From positions 27,648,069-27,712,068 of the forward strand of contig NC_133104.1 of the NCBI RefSeq assembly GCF_022965805.1: DNA of 64,000 nucleotides, written 5' to 3'. This document shows, one piece after another, positions 10,533 to 20,874 of the stretch; position 1 is the stretch's first letter; the number at the start of each line of letters is the position of its first letter. Both the position numbers and the translations under genes were made by a program. Source of the stretch: Primulina eburnea. Lineage: Eukaryota; Streptophyta; Magnoliopsida; Lamiales; Gesneriaceae. The notes beneath the pieces were generated by a model. It was not told where the DNA came from and did no database searches. It was given only the letters and a program-made list of their open reading frames with translations.

Positions 10533-12559
10533 TGTTAGAGTAGGTGCACGTCGAGCCAAGTGTTGGCCGACTGTTCACGATGAAACTCTTTGTATTAAAC
10601 GATCTTTATTTTAATAATATTTGAATTTATTAATTTGGCGCATCTTTATCTTTATACCCATGCGAGTTGCATAGATAAAGTCCTTGAATATACAAATAGT
10701 AGAAAGAATATGAGATGCTCATATGATGAGTATCATGAAACTCATATTTGTAATACTGTATATTCTAAACGGTTCCTAGTTGATTCAGCCGCCACTAAGA
10801 AGGATATAGGCCGCTCGAGTTAGAGACTAGTATCTGCGATGTGAGTACCATGTTTCATTGGTAGGGGACATTGTGATGTCCGAGCATGCAGATAGGTGCT
10901 CCTTGTAGAGTGCACTGAACAACCCTCTATAAAGGACTTTACAAGTGGTTCTCACTTATCGAGTGGAAAAGTCCTAGTTTATGGTTGTACACCATTAGTC
11001 CTTATGACCCGGGACAACATTGAGACTCTATGTGCTAGCGTTTCACTTTGACTTGTTTACCGACTCTTATGGGGTCATCAGGTGGCAAGGTTGGGTGTTA
11101 CGGCGAAACACATAGGAGTCGATGCATTGTAGCCGGGGATTCACCGCTTACCTACGGGTATGGATATCCTGTGTGTTTTTCATGTATGTGTGGGTTGAAA
11201 TCTCTGATCAGAGTATGGTGGTAATTGTGAAAGGGGTTTCATAGATTATACCATCGATGCAACCACAACATGACACATAGTATCGATACATTGACAACTC
11301 TCGATAAACCAATAGTTGTCGAGTCGGTCGGGATATAAGAGCTGAAGGGACCGTACTGTACGCTAACCATAATTGAATGGTTCTTGCAGGCACTATCATG
11401 TGATACCTAGGGAATCACGTAAGCGATGCTGCTAGGCGTTTAACGTGATTGGTTGGGTACTATCAGACTTGAGTTCTGACGTCCTTACTATCAAGGAGTT
11501 GATAAGTAAGAATGGAGCAATTGGGGTATGCTCGAATAAGGACATGTTTAGTCCGAATCACATAGAGATGTGAACCCACGGCTAGTTGTATCAATGAACC
11601 TATTGAGGGCCACACAAGTACTAGCTTTGTAAATCCCGATGAGAAGTAAAATAGTTCAATGTGTTGAACGGCTTATAAATGTGTTTATAAGCGTAAAGAA
11701 AAATAGATGTATGACTTCTATGAGAGAAATATAAATTTTAATTTATGGAAGTGTTCCTAGATTAAAATTTGGCCAAGTGAATAATGTATTTGAAAATTGT
11801 GATTTTCATAAACATTATTGTGGACTAAATTAAATTAATTCAAGTGTTGAATTAATTAAACACTAGTGGGCCTAGTAGAGTCCAAATAATTAAATTAATT
11901 CAAGTGTTGGATTAATTAAATAACATTGGGCCATGTAGAGCCCAATTGGAAATAATTATTTAACTAGTGGGTTTGAGTAAAATCAAGTAAAGTTTAATTG
12001 GGCCCAAAATGTTTGAGACAATTAAAAGAGTCCATGGGCCTTGTAAAGGTTACAAGCCCATTAGGTTTTGCATGCTTGGGAGGTGAAGGGTCTTGAATAC
12101 TTTTAATAAAATAATGCATGGCATGTGGATCAACTTTTGGCATAACCAAGACTAATCTTCCCTCCCTCATTCCAAGAGTTGGCCGAAATTTTTAAAAAAA
12201 AATTCTCTCAAAAATATTCTCTCATTTTGTTCTTCAAGTGTTGAAGAATAAAAGTCTTCTCCTTGAAAAATCTTCTTGCTTTTCTAGTGCAAAGCAAGAA
12301 GGGATTTACATAGCTTGTGGTGGGCTTAATTTTGGAGGTGGAAGCTTGTAGATTTTCATCCATACAAGAGCTAAAGTGTTTACACTTTAGTTGGTGCCAT
12401 TCATCAACTCTAAGGGGTTGATAGGTAAATCACTTGAACACCCTATGAATGAGTTTTTGGTGTTTATTGTATTTTGCTACACAAATGTATAGGGGCCGAA
12501 AATTTTAAAATTTTATGCTTCCGTTGCTTATTTTCGTGCTCCCTAAATCGTTCCTTTCA
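10533..12559 (+). repeat. Copia B 3' LTR
   Basis: TGTTAGAGTAGG to CCTTTCA, nearly identical to 2847-4871. It is followed by the ATGCA duplication. Confidence 0.95.
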
Positions 12560-12564
12560 ATGCA
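12560..12564. repeat. Right target-site duplication of copia B (ATGCA)
   Basis: Matches 2842-2846. Past it the Z LTR resumes. Confidence 0.9.
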
Positions 12565-12993
12565 GGTGGTTCGTCTTCGACTGCTCAGGATGAAGCACCG
12601 AGGGGCGCTAGAGCTCTTTGAGTTTTGAGCTCAAGCCTTTATTGTTTTTCTCTGTGAGTTCAGTCATCGAGTCCCCAGATATTATATTTATGTATTATGG
12701 AGTCTATGTATTACCGGGGTATGCCCCGAGTAGTTGTATATTGTGTTTGTGGAGGATCGTTGTTGTGATTGTGCCTGGTTGGCATTGTTTTGTTTTGGAT
12801 GTTTGTTGAGGGTTTTGATTTAGTCGTTTTGGTTATTTTATATTTTTTTTTCCCGGTATGTCCTATTTACGGGGAGGTCATGCCGAAATTTCTATTGGGC
12901 CAAAAAGCAAAATTTTAACTCGTTTTCGATCTTTATACTAATTAATCCTGATTTTCTGTTAATAAAATATTAATCAGGAACAAGGCCCTCACA
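12565..12993 (+). mobile_element. Element Z 3' LTR, second part
   Basis: Continues the LTR interrupted at 2846 and ends AGGCCCTCACA. A short open frame at 12618-12809 has no recognisable domain and is not called. The duplication expected after the LTR would be AATTG, but its partner is outside the window. Confidence 0.75.
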
Positions 12994-13249
12994 AATTGTT
13001 CTTTCCCGAGACATGTTTAGTTGAAAGATGCTTAACATTCGACTGAATGTATCAACTGATCGTTTGACGTGTTCCAGATTTGCTGGTGATGAGAATAACT
13101 GAATTGTGTTTCAGTTGCGTAGATTAGTTTACTAGATGCAGTTGCTGAGTCCAGTTTACTCGATCAGTTGCTCAGTTCAGTTTACTCAATCAGTTGCTGA
13201 GTTTTAGTTGGTTTATATTTTGTCAAACGCCGGAATTTAGTTTCCAACA
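12994..13249 (-). mobile_element. SIRE-like copia LTR tip in inverted orientation
   Basis: Read on the minus strand this starts TGTTGGAAACTAAATTCCGG, which matches the start of the A 3' LTR at 23845 (TGTTGGAAACTAAGTTTCAG). Similar short blocks follow in order, down to CTCGGGAAAGA versus ATCGGGAAAAGA. The junction at 13249 is exactly an LTR terminus (CCAACA), and pol of element A starts next to it. It is best read as the 5' tip of a minus-strand copy inserted in A and later cut by element Z. Confidence 0.75.
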
Positions 13250-14779
13250 GATGTTTTATTAGTTGAGAATCTCAAGTATAATCTGATTAGCATCAGTCAG
13301 TTATACGATAATGAATTCTCGGTTCAGTTGAAAAACATTCTTGTTCAGTCAGAGACTCAACTGATAAGGTCATCCTAACTAGCAAACGGTGTGGAAACAC
13401 ATACAAAGTCAGTTGGAATGATCAACCTTATGCACCAGTATGTTTTATTGCTTCAAAATCTTCTAAAAACTGGTTGTGGCATAAGAGATTAAACCACCTG
13501 AACTTTAAATCTATTGCATATATGAGTAATCACGATCTTATCATTGGTTTGTCCAAAATGAATTTTACCAAAGATAAAATTTGTTCAACATATTAGTTTG
13601 GTAAACAAGTAAAATCTTCTTTTAAAAACAATGGCCATAAATCTTCTTCTCGATTCTTAGAGTTGCTACATATGGTCCGATACCAGTCATGAGCTTAGGG
13701 GGAATGAAATACACCTTGGTGGTTTTGGATCATTTTCAAGATTTACTTAGATTATTTTTCTTAAATCCAAAGACCAAACTGTTGCACACATGATCAAACT
13801 TTTCAAAAGAATATTAAATGAGAAATCAGTTGGAATTAATAGAATCAGATCCGATAGAGGAACTGAATTCATCAATCATCCTTTCAAATTTTTTAGAAAA
13901 TGCTGAAATTAAGCATGAGCTCTCAGCAGCTAGAACTCCTCAGCAAAATGGTGTAACTGAGAGGAGAAATCGGACCCTTAAAGAAGCTGCTAGAACAATG
14001 CTTGCTGATTTTGGTATTTCTCAAAGGTTTTGGGCAGAGGCAGTAAACACTGCGTGTTATACTCAGAACAAAATGATGATTAATAAAAATCATTTGAAAA
14101 CTCCATATGAGATCTGGTATGGACGAAAAAGTGTGGTTTCCTACTTCAAAATATTCGGCTGCAGATGTTTTATTCTTGACAATGGTAAAAATCATTTAAA
14201 AGCCTTTGATGTTAAATCTTCAGAGGGAATATTTCTGGGATATTCTTCAGTTAGCAAAGCATATAGAGTTTTTAATAAAAATTCTTTGAATGTTGAAGAG
14301 TCTATACATGTTGTTTTGATGAAACTGTACTAACTGATAAGCAAACTGATCCAGTTGAGCTAGTTGATCGATTTACATATACCAGTTTGGAGGAATGATA
14401 ATGAAGAAGAAAATCATATCAATCGAAAAATCCTTCAAACACCTGAACCTGAAATTTTGGATCAATCAGTTGAACATGAAGTAGTTCCTGAAAGTCAGTT
14501 GGTAGAGAAAAGAAATGATATTCAGTTACCAACTGTAACAGCTCCAACTGAAACTGAAAACATTCAGTTGCCTACAGAAGTAGTTGCTGATACAAAAGCA
14601 ACAAACGCTGCATCCTCCAGAATTGGTGATAGGTAATCCATCTGACCCGGTAAGAACAAGAAATCAAATGCTTAATTTATTTATTCATTCAGCTTTCGTA
14701 TCGCAATTGGAACCGAAGAAAACTGATGAAGCTCTTGCTGATCCAAACTGGACAAATGCAATGCAAGAGGAGCTGAATC
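13250..14779 (+). pseudogene. Element A (SIRE-like copia) pol, pre-integrase to early RT, decayed
   Basis: Translation across frames gives LVENLKYNLISISQL, then a WLWHKRLNHLNFKSI pre-integrase block, then integrase with ARTPQQNGVTERRNRTLKEAARTML (open 13818-14333), the FWAEAVNTACYTQN and TPYEIWYGRKS blocks, the RVFNKNSLNVEES region, and an RT start at EALADPNWTNAMQEELN (14584-14779). Several frameshifts and stops separate the parts. Gag and protease are not in the window; they would lie beyond the inverted LTR and element Z. The segment ends at the insertion point of solo LTR W, between residues corresponding to EELN and QF. Confidence 0.85.
14775..14779. repeat. Left target-site duplication of solo LTR W (GAATC)
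   Basis: GAATC is repeated at 18185-18189. Removing W and one copy rejoins the pol frame of element A. Confidence 0.88.
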
Positions 14780-17700
14780 TGAAACGACCTCGATTTTTTT
14801 TTTCTAATCATAAATCATAAATTCTAAAAACTAAACTAAATAACATAATTCAACATAATCATGAATCATAATTTTAACAATTTAAATCTCAAGTGCATGA
14901 AATCAAATCCTAAATCATCGGCTAACCAAAAATTCTTAAGTCGACCTTTAAAAATATCGGCTAACAATAAAATTAAGCATAAAAAATATCTCTAATAAAA
15001 ATCATTAGCAAAATATTTAAATCATAAATCTATCTAGCTAGTGCGGAAATATAAAGTCCCTCAGGTGTGTACTGCTGCACTCGATCGACTCAATCGTCAC
15101 CGCCTCCAAAAATCATCAAATCCTGCATCATACAAACCTAGTGAGTTTAAAAACTCAACACGTTGTAAGCATAAATAACAAATAATACATATACATCCAC
15201 ATGCATTTAAAATTCATATTTTTATTTAAAATAATCTTTTGAACATAAATAAACCATTAAAAATCATTTGAGCATAAATAAATCACAAATATTAAAATCA
15301 TTTTAAAATAACTTTAAGAATAAATAAAACCTTTAAAAATTATTTAAAAATTGCTTTAATCATTATCATAAATCATATATCATAAAATCATTAAAATCTT
15401 AAAACTTTCAATCATATATCATTCTGGGTGAATTTTGATCTTTGAAAGTGACTAGCTTTTATTCTTTGGTCAACTGCAGTCTTAGTTTCACATGGTCCAT
15501 GTGGGTGTGCACTAGACTTCACCGTGGGAAATACGATCGTCGGGGTACCTCTAGAGCCTTGTCCCGTAAACGGGGTCCCTCTGGGCCTTGACCCTCACGT
15601 CATCCCACAAAGTCATATATCATATATCATAACTTTTGTCACAGTCAATTCACATTCCTCAAAATATTTTTCTTTTTCTTTAAAAATCATAAAATAAGAC
15701 AGCTTTCCAAAAATAGCATTCTAAACAGTATAAATTGCACAACTTTACCATAAATCATAAAAATACATATTATCATTAAAATCATCATTATAAATCATAA
15801 AATATCATTTAAGAAGCATTATGATTCTTCGGGACGCTGCCAAGAGTTTTTGTATTTTCCTAAGTGTAAAAAGATCATTTTGCCCCTAGAAATAAAAATT
15901 CTCGAATTTATCTTTTTATCACTTTTAATGACATGGGATTATTTTAAATAAATATTTAAGCTTATATGAATTTTCTAATATATTTTTATTTGGCATAAAT
16001 TGACGACTTTTAAATAAATCTTTAAATAAGACATATTAACGCGTTTTAATCCCGAATTAAACCAAATATTTATACAAAATTCTCAAATTAAAAACTTAGA
16101 CTTTAATAATTATTTAAGCTTAAATCTAATTTTTCATAATTTTATAAAGCCTAAAACTAGGCGTTTCAAATAACTCTTTAATTAGTGTTTCGTGCTGCAA
16201 TTAAATCCCGGAAAATTCCAAAACTCGTTATTTTGATCCCAAATTTTAAACATAACATTTTAGTATTTATTCTACCCTTTCAAGTCATGAGCCACTCCCG
16301 TGAACCCATGGATTCAATTTTTGTTATTAAATTCGAAATATCGACCCATTATCGAACCACCCGAGCCATCTCCCAATTTACTCGAGCCAATCCCAAGCCA
16401 AACCCTAGCCAACCCACCTAGGCACCCTCCTGACCATCCCTGACCCTTTGACCTAGCCCCTAACTCGCTCAAGCTCGCCTGGACCGAAGCACCAAATTTT
16501 GTGCGCTGTTGCATCTCACGCCCAAGCATCCTAGAGACACTAGGACTCTTCCGACCCCTTAACCAGCGAACACACCTGACCCTAGACCGGCCCAGACCTA
16601 GCCTGGACCACCACTGATCCCCTACCCCACGCAGCAAGCCACGCGAACAGCTCCCCATGCCCAGCAGCAACCTGCGCTCATTCTCTTTTCTTCGCCAAGA
16701 CTCCTAGCTAGCAAGAGCTCTTCCAACCGAGCCACCACCGAGCCCACACGAACCTCACCATCCCTGGACCACTCTCCACCATTGCCCACACCAGCCCCGA
16801 GCACCTAGCCCATGCACAAGGATTCTGTACCCAGGAAACCACCTGCGCACGTTCTTGTTTCCCTTGCGCTTCCTCACGTTTTGTTCAACCAACAACGAGC
16901 CCACTACTCCAGCCCATGGCCCGAACCCTACCCATGACCATAGGACCCTGATGGACCACCTAGCTCGCCCTTAGCCCCGCTGCAGCCCCCTCCCGAAGCC
17001 CAGCTGTGTGCAACGCGTGGGGGAGAGTCCCACTTCACGTGGACTCTTCCCCAGCCCCTAGCTCGAACCCTAGCCGCCCTAGGACAAGACCCAGACCTAG
17101 AAAACGACCCTTAGGACCCAACCCTAAGCCCTGGTCGAGCCCCAAGCCCCCATGCATAGGAACCGAACCCTTTGACTTTGCACAACCCATAACTCAAGGT
17201 TCTCTTCTTTCTGAAATTTCCTTGGGTTCCAGCTTACTATTCTCCATTATTAATCATGTTTTAGTCCATAATTAATTCATATTTTTATCATGTATTGGCA
17301 GCTTAACCCTTGGATTCGTAACGTTTTTCGAATAAATGTAACATCGTTAAAACTTTGAAAAAAACGTATTCTACCGTAAAATAATCGAACACCAATATTT
17401 TTCATGCATAATCAATCAACAAACACACACCTATTATGATTTGTATGATGTTTAAAAAAAGTTTAGGAAACGTGCCTTTGCGTTTATAACGCTCGATTAT
17501 TCGATATTCGGCGAGGGTGTGACGTTGGACGACCGGACGACGAATAACACAAGCCCTTTTCTCCTTCCCTTAATTTAAAAAATTGTATGTGTGTGGGAGG
17601 TGAAATTTACGGCTGATAGGGTATTTTGAAAGCCTTAATGACTTATTTATAATTAATTTAACATGCTAATGAGTTTTGGTTTTGGGCTTGCAAACTTAAG

Positions 17701-18184
17701 GGTAATTGTGCCTACTTAAACTAATTAAATTGGGCCCAATAACACTTAATTAATTATATAATAAAAGTTTATAAAATAAGTTTCCATAAAACAATATTTT
17801 TGATCTTTTAAAACTCTTTGTCTGCCCAAAACCGGCTTCCTGGGAAAAATCGAGGCCGACTTGTAAAATAATTCAAACTCCAACATTTTTAGGAAAATTA
17901 AATCATTTTTAAATCATATTAGGATGCCTTGCCATTATTTAAATAAAAATACATATTCTTGTCTTGGTCGTCATCGGTCTCCTTTTCCCTGCCTATTATC
18001 GAATATTCGGGTAAAATTTTTAATTTCATGAAATCATGTCCTATTATCATTTAATTATGAAATCATGTATTTAATCATATAATAAATATCATGCTAGCAT
18101 TTAGAATCAATTAAATAAAACAATTAAGTAATTAAAATAATTTGTTGCATGTGGTTTACAAGGGCTGATTTTTCGGCCGCTACA
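14780..18184 (-). mobile_element. Solo LTR W, Ty3/gypsy type, 3.4 kb, probably minus strand
   Basis: Starts TGAAACGACCTCG and ends GGCCGCTACA, flanked by an exact GAATC duplication, with no primer site, polypurine tract or pol, so it is a solo LTR. On the minus strand it begins TGTAGCGGCCGAAAAATCAG, comparable to the LTR of element D (TGTAACGTCCAAAAAATTTG), and ends GGTCGTTTCA, comparable to D's GACGTTTCA. A GC-rich stretch (about 16270-17270) is likely the transcribed leader side of the LTR. Open frames there look compositional and show no domain. Confidence 0.85.
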
Positions 18185-19640
18185 GAATCAGTTTACCCAT
18201 AAAAATGTCTAGAACCTAGTTCTAAGAACAGTTTCAAAAACTGTTATAGGTACAAAATAGGTGTACAGGAACAAACTGTACGAAGATTGTTCAATTGTGC
18301 GCAACAAGGCGAGACTGGTAGCACAAGGATACAGGCAAGAGAAAGGAATTGACTATGATGAAACATATGCACCAATTTCAAGACTGGAAGCTATGAAAAT
18401 ATTCCTGGCCTATGCATCATTCAAGAATTTCAAAGTCTACCAGATGGATGTAAAGAGCGCATTCCTGAATGGTCAGTTGCAAGAAGAAGTCTATGTTGAA
18501 CAACCTCCAGGTTTCATCAATCATCATTTTCCTGATCATGTCTACCATTTGAACAAAGCCTTATGTGGTCTAAACAAGCTCCAAGAGTTTGGTATGAAAC
18601 TCAGTCAAAATTTCTAACTGATCACGATTTTTCTGTTGGATCAGTTGATAAGACATTGTTCAAATTTTCAAAGAATGATAACATTTCACCCGTTCAAATT
18701 TATGTTAATGACATTATATTTGGGTCAACTAACACCATATTATGTGGGACATTTGCTAAGTTGATGCAGGATAAATTTGAAATGAGCATAATGGTTGAAC
18801 TGAAAATTTTTCCTTGGGCTACAAGTGAAGCAATTGGAGACTGGGATTTTTATCAGTCAGACAAAATACACGAAGGAGTTGCTGAAGAAATTTGGCATGG
18901 AATCGTGTTCAGCTGCAAGTACTCCCATGAGTTCATCGGTTAAACTAGACACTGATCAAGGGGGAATATCAGTTGAGGCGACACTTTACAGACGTTTAAT
19001 AGGTTCATTATTATACCTAACTGCTAGTCGTCCTGATATTGTATTTGCTGTCTGTATGTGTGCTAGATTTCAAGCAAACCCTAAGCAATCACATTTTTCA
19101 GCTGCCAAACGTATTTAAAAATATCTTAAAGGCACTCAAAATGTTGGGTTATGGTATTCTAAAGACTCCTCTGTCAATCTAATTGTATATTCAGATGCAG
19201 ATTATGCAGGATGTAAGCTTGATCGTAAAAGTACAAGTGGATCGTGTCAGTTTCTAGGAGACAGAATGATCTCTCGGTTCAGCAAGAAGCATACATCCAT
19301 TGCTACTTCCACAATTGAAGCAGAATATCTTGCTGCTGGGAGTCTCAAATGCTCTGGATTTAGCAACAACTGAAAGACTATGGAGTTATTGCCAAAGAAT
19401 CGCCCATATTTTGTGACAATACAAGCACGATTGCTATTACCTACAACCTAGTTCTTCACTCAAGGACCAAACACATAGATATTAGGCATCACTTTATCAG
19501 AGATCATGCCTTGAAGAAGGACATAAGAATGGAATATGTCTCAGCTGAACAACAAGCAGCTGACATCTTCATCAAACCATTGCCCGAGACTAAGTTTTCT
19601 CACTTTCGCAATATACTTGGATTAATTGATTTATCCTAAT
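18185..19640 (+). pseudogene. Element A reverse transcriptase and RNase H, decayed
   Basis: Resumes the RT interrupted by W: NQFTHKNV with a stop in place of W, then [43 protein letters not shown], a YVNDIIFGST catalytic block (YVND in place of YVDD), then RLIGSLLYLTASRPDIVFAV and RNase H with YSDADYAGCKLDRKSTSG and IEAEYLAAGS. It ends QAADIFIKPLPETKFSHFRN before about 19640. Frame changes occur near 18600, 18850 and 19118, and there are internal stops. The W-to-stop changes and YVND mark it as long inactive. Motif wording is typical of the SIRE/Maximus lineage. Confidence 0.87.
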
Positions 19641-19831
19641 CAGTTTTACTGCTAATATATCAATTGTTAATTAATTTGTGTCATCTATCAGTTCTTAATT
19701 TTTAACTGATGTCAGCTTGTCAGTTTGTTATTTGTCGGCTATTATGTTTAGTTCGTGATTTACTTATCAACTGATGAGATTAACTCTTGCAGGAAGATAA
19801 AAGACAAACATAAACTAGATAAACATTTTAG

Positions 19832-20308
19832 TCATTGAAAGTAATAAGCACGGAGTACAGTGAAATATTCTTCCTCAACAGCAGACCTCCACTTGGCCAA
19901 CCAACCGGTTAAAACTCCGATGGAAGTCTTAAGGAATCTATCTGATTCAGCAATACGTTCTAGGATCTTTCTTTCCTTCTGGAACATTAGTAGGCAGACA
20001 CCTTCATCTGCGAAGATATCCACCTCATCAGCAACGTGCAAGCGCTGCCAATATTTCTTCATTTTTGCCACCAGTTTGGGGGTGGTAGCCGCTCCACACT
20101 CCTGGAGGAACTGAAGTTCTTGAAGCTCTTCCCAGTATCGGAGAATTTTGTGGAAGACCTCATCTTCCATAGCAGTCTTTCTTTTCTCCAGAGCTGAGTC
20201 CTTAAATGCTTCGGCCATATCAGGAGTCTTCGAGCTACTTGCACCTGCCATTATAACTTTTAAATAATTATTTGCTAATATGATTGAGACTAACCAAGCT
20301 ATTCTCAT
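19832..20308 (-). CDS. Antisense ORF between pol and the extra 3' ORF of element A, unknown function
   Basis: An open frame of 158 codons on the minus strand. The more likely start is the inner ATG at about 20251 (MAGASSSKTPDMAEAF), giving about 139 residues. The protein is helical and charged (AMEDEVFHKILRYWEELQEL, later KMKKYWQRLHVADEVDIFAD). I do not recognise a domain, signal peptide or membrane segment. It lies opposite to pol, in the space after RNase H where SIRE-like elements often carry extra genes, and it has stayed open while the sense frames around it are broken. A TATA-like box lies about 60 nt upstream of the inner ATG. It could be a captured host gene fragment or an element-encoded accessory protein. 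Confidence 0.5.
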   Translation of the reverse strand: MRIAWLVSIILANNYLKVIMAGASSSKTPDMAEAFKDSALEKRKTAMEDEVFHKILRYWEELQELQFLQECGAATTPKLVAKMKKYWQRLHVADEVDIFADEGVCLLMFQKERKILERIAESDRFLKTSIGVLTGWLAKWRSAVEEEYFTVLRAYYFQ

Positions 20309-20309
20309 T

Positions 20310-20320
20310 TATAGCCCAGG
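20310..20320 (-). promoter_or_regulatory. TATA-like box for the antisense ORF
   Basis: On the minus strand GGGCTATAAATGAG stands about 60 nt before the ATG at 20251, a normal plant TATA-to-ATG distance. No transcript evidence is available. Confidence 0.4.
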
Positions 20321-20874
20321 GTCAAGGAAGCTGAAGGAACGAAATCATTACCGCAGACGATTAACCTACTAAGCATCAGATTTATTTTAATTCATCATTA
20401 TTATATCATGCTTAAATCCTCTTAATTTATATATGCATTTATTAAGGGAGAATATTGGTTTTAAAAGGTTAACTAAGAAGACAGCAGTTAGTAAATCCTC
20501 AACTGAAAAGACATAGTTTCACAACCGATCGTTCAGCTGATTATTTTACTAATCTTCTCACATAAGTTGACTAATTAACCACATTATATTCCAAATCAAG
20601 TGATGTGAGTCTTTTTGTTAATTGCTAAATAGCATCTTTAAATTGTGGCCTCATTTGAACCATTTGAATTTGTACACACGATTGCAGCACACGTACACAC
20701 GTTTTTAATTCAAATTTTTTGTGGACTGACACATGTCCAGAAATTGAACAGTCACCTACATATGTACCTTTCCCGCCCCAATTCAGTTCTTCCTTACGCG
20801 AATATCAATTTTCAGAGCAAATTCATACTCAGAGCTTATATCTTGCAGAGTTTCAGGTTTTCGTATTCTCAGAA

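Larger units (their letters stand above)
2847..12559 (+). mobile_element. Copia B: complete Ty1/copia element (Angela/Tork-like) inserted in the Z LTR
   Basis: A 9.7-kb element with two about 2.03-kb LTRs (2847-4871 and 10533-12559), a tRNA-Met-type primer site, a long leader, gag-protease-integrase-RT-RNaseH order (copia order) and a polypurine tract. It is bounded by an exact ATGCA duplication. By eye the LTRs differ at only about a dozen positions, so the insertion is recent and is the youngest layer of the nest. The coding region is nevertheless broken by one frameshift in integrase and a deletion in reverse transcriptase. The Angela/Tork (BARE-1-like) label comes from LTR size and integrase/RT wording and is an inference. 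Confidence 0.95.

Noticed and set aside
12618..12809. 63-codon frame in the second part of the Z LTR
   Set aside because: It lies inside LTR DNA, is hydrophobic by composition and matches no known LTR-encoded protein.
16185..17275. GC-rich open frames on both strands within W
   Set aside because: They lie in the GC-rich core of a solo LTR and show no motif, conserved start or family resemblance.
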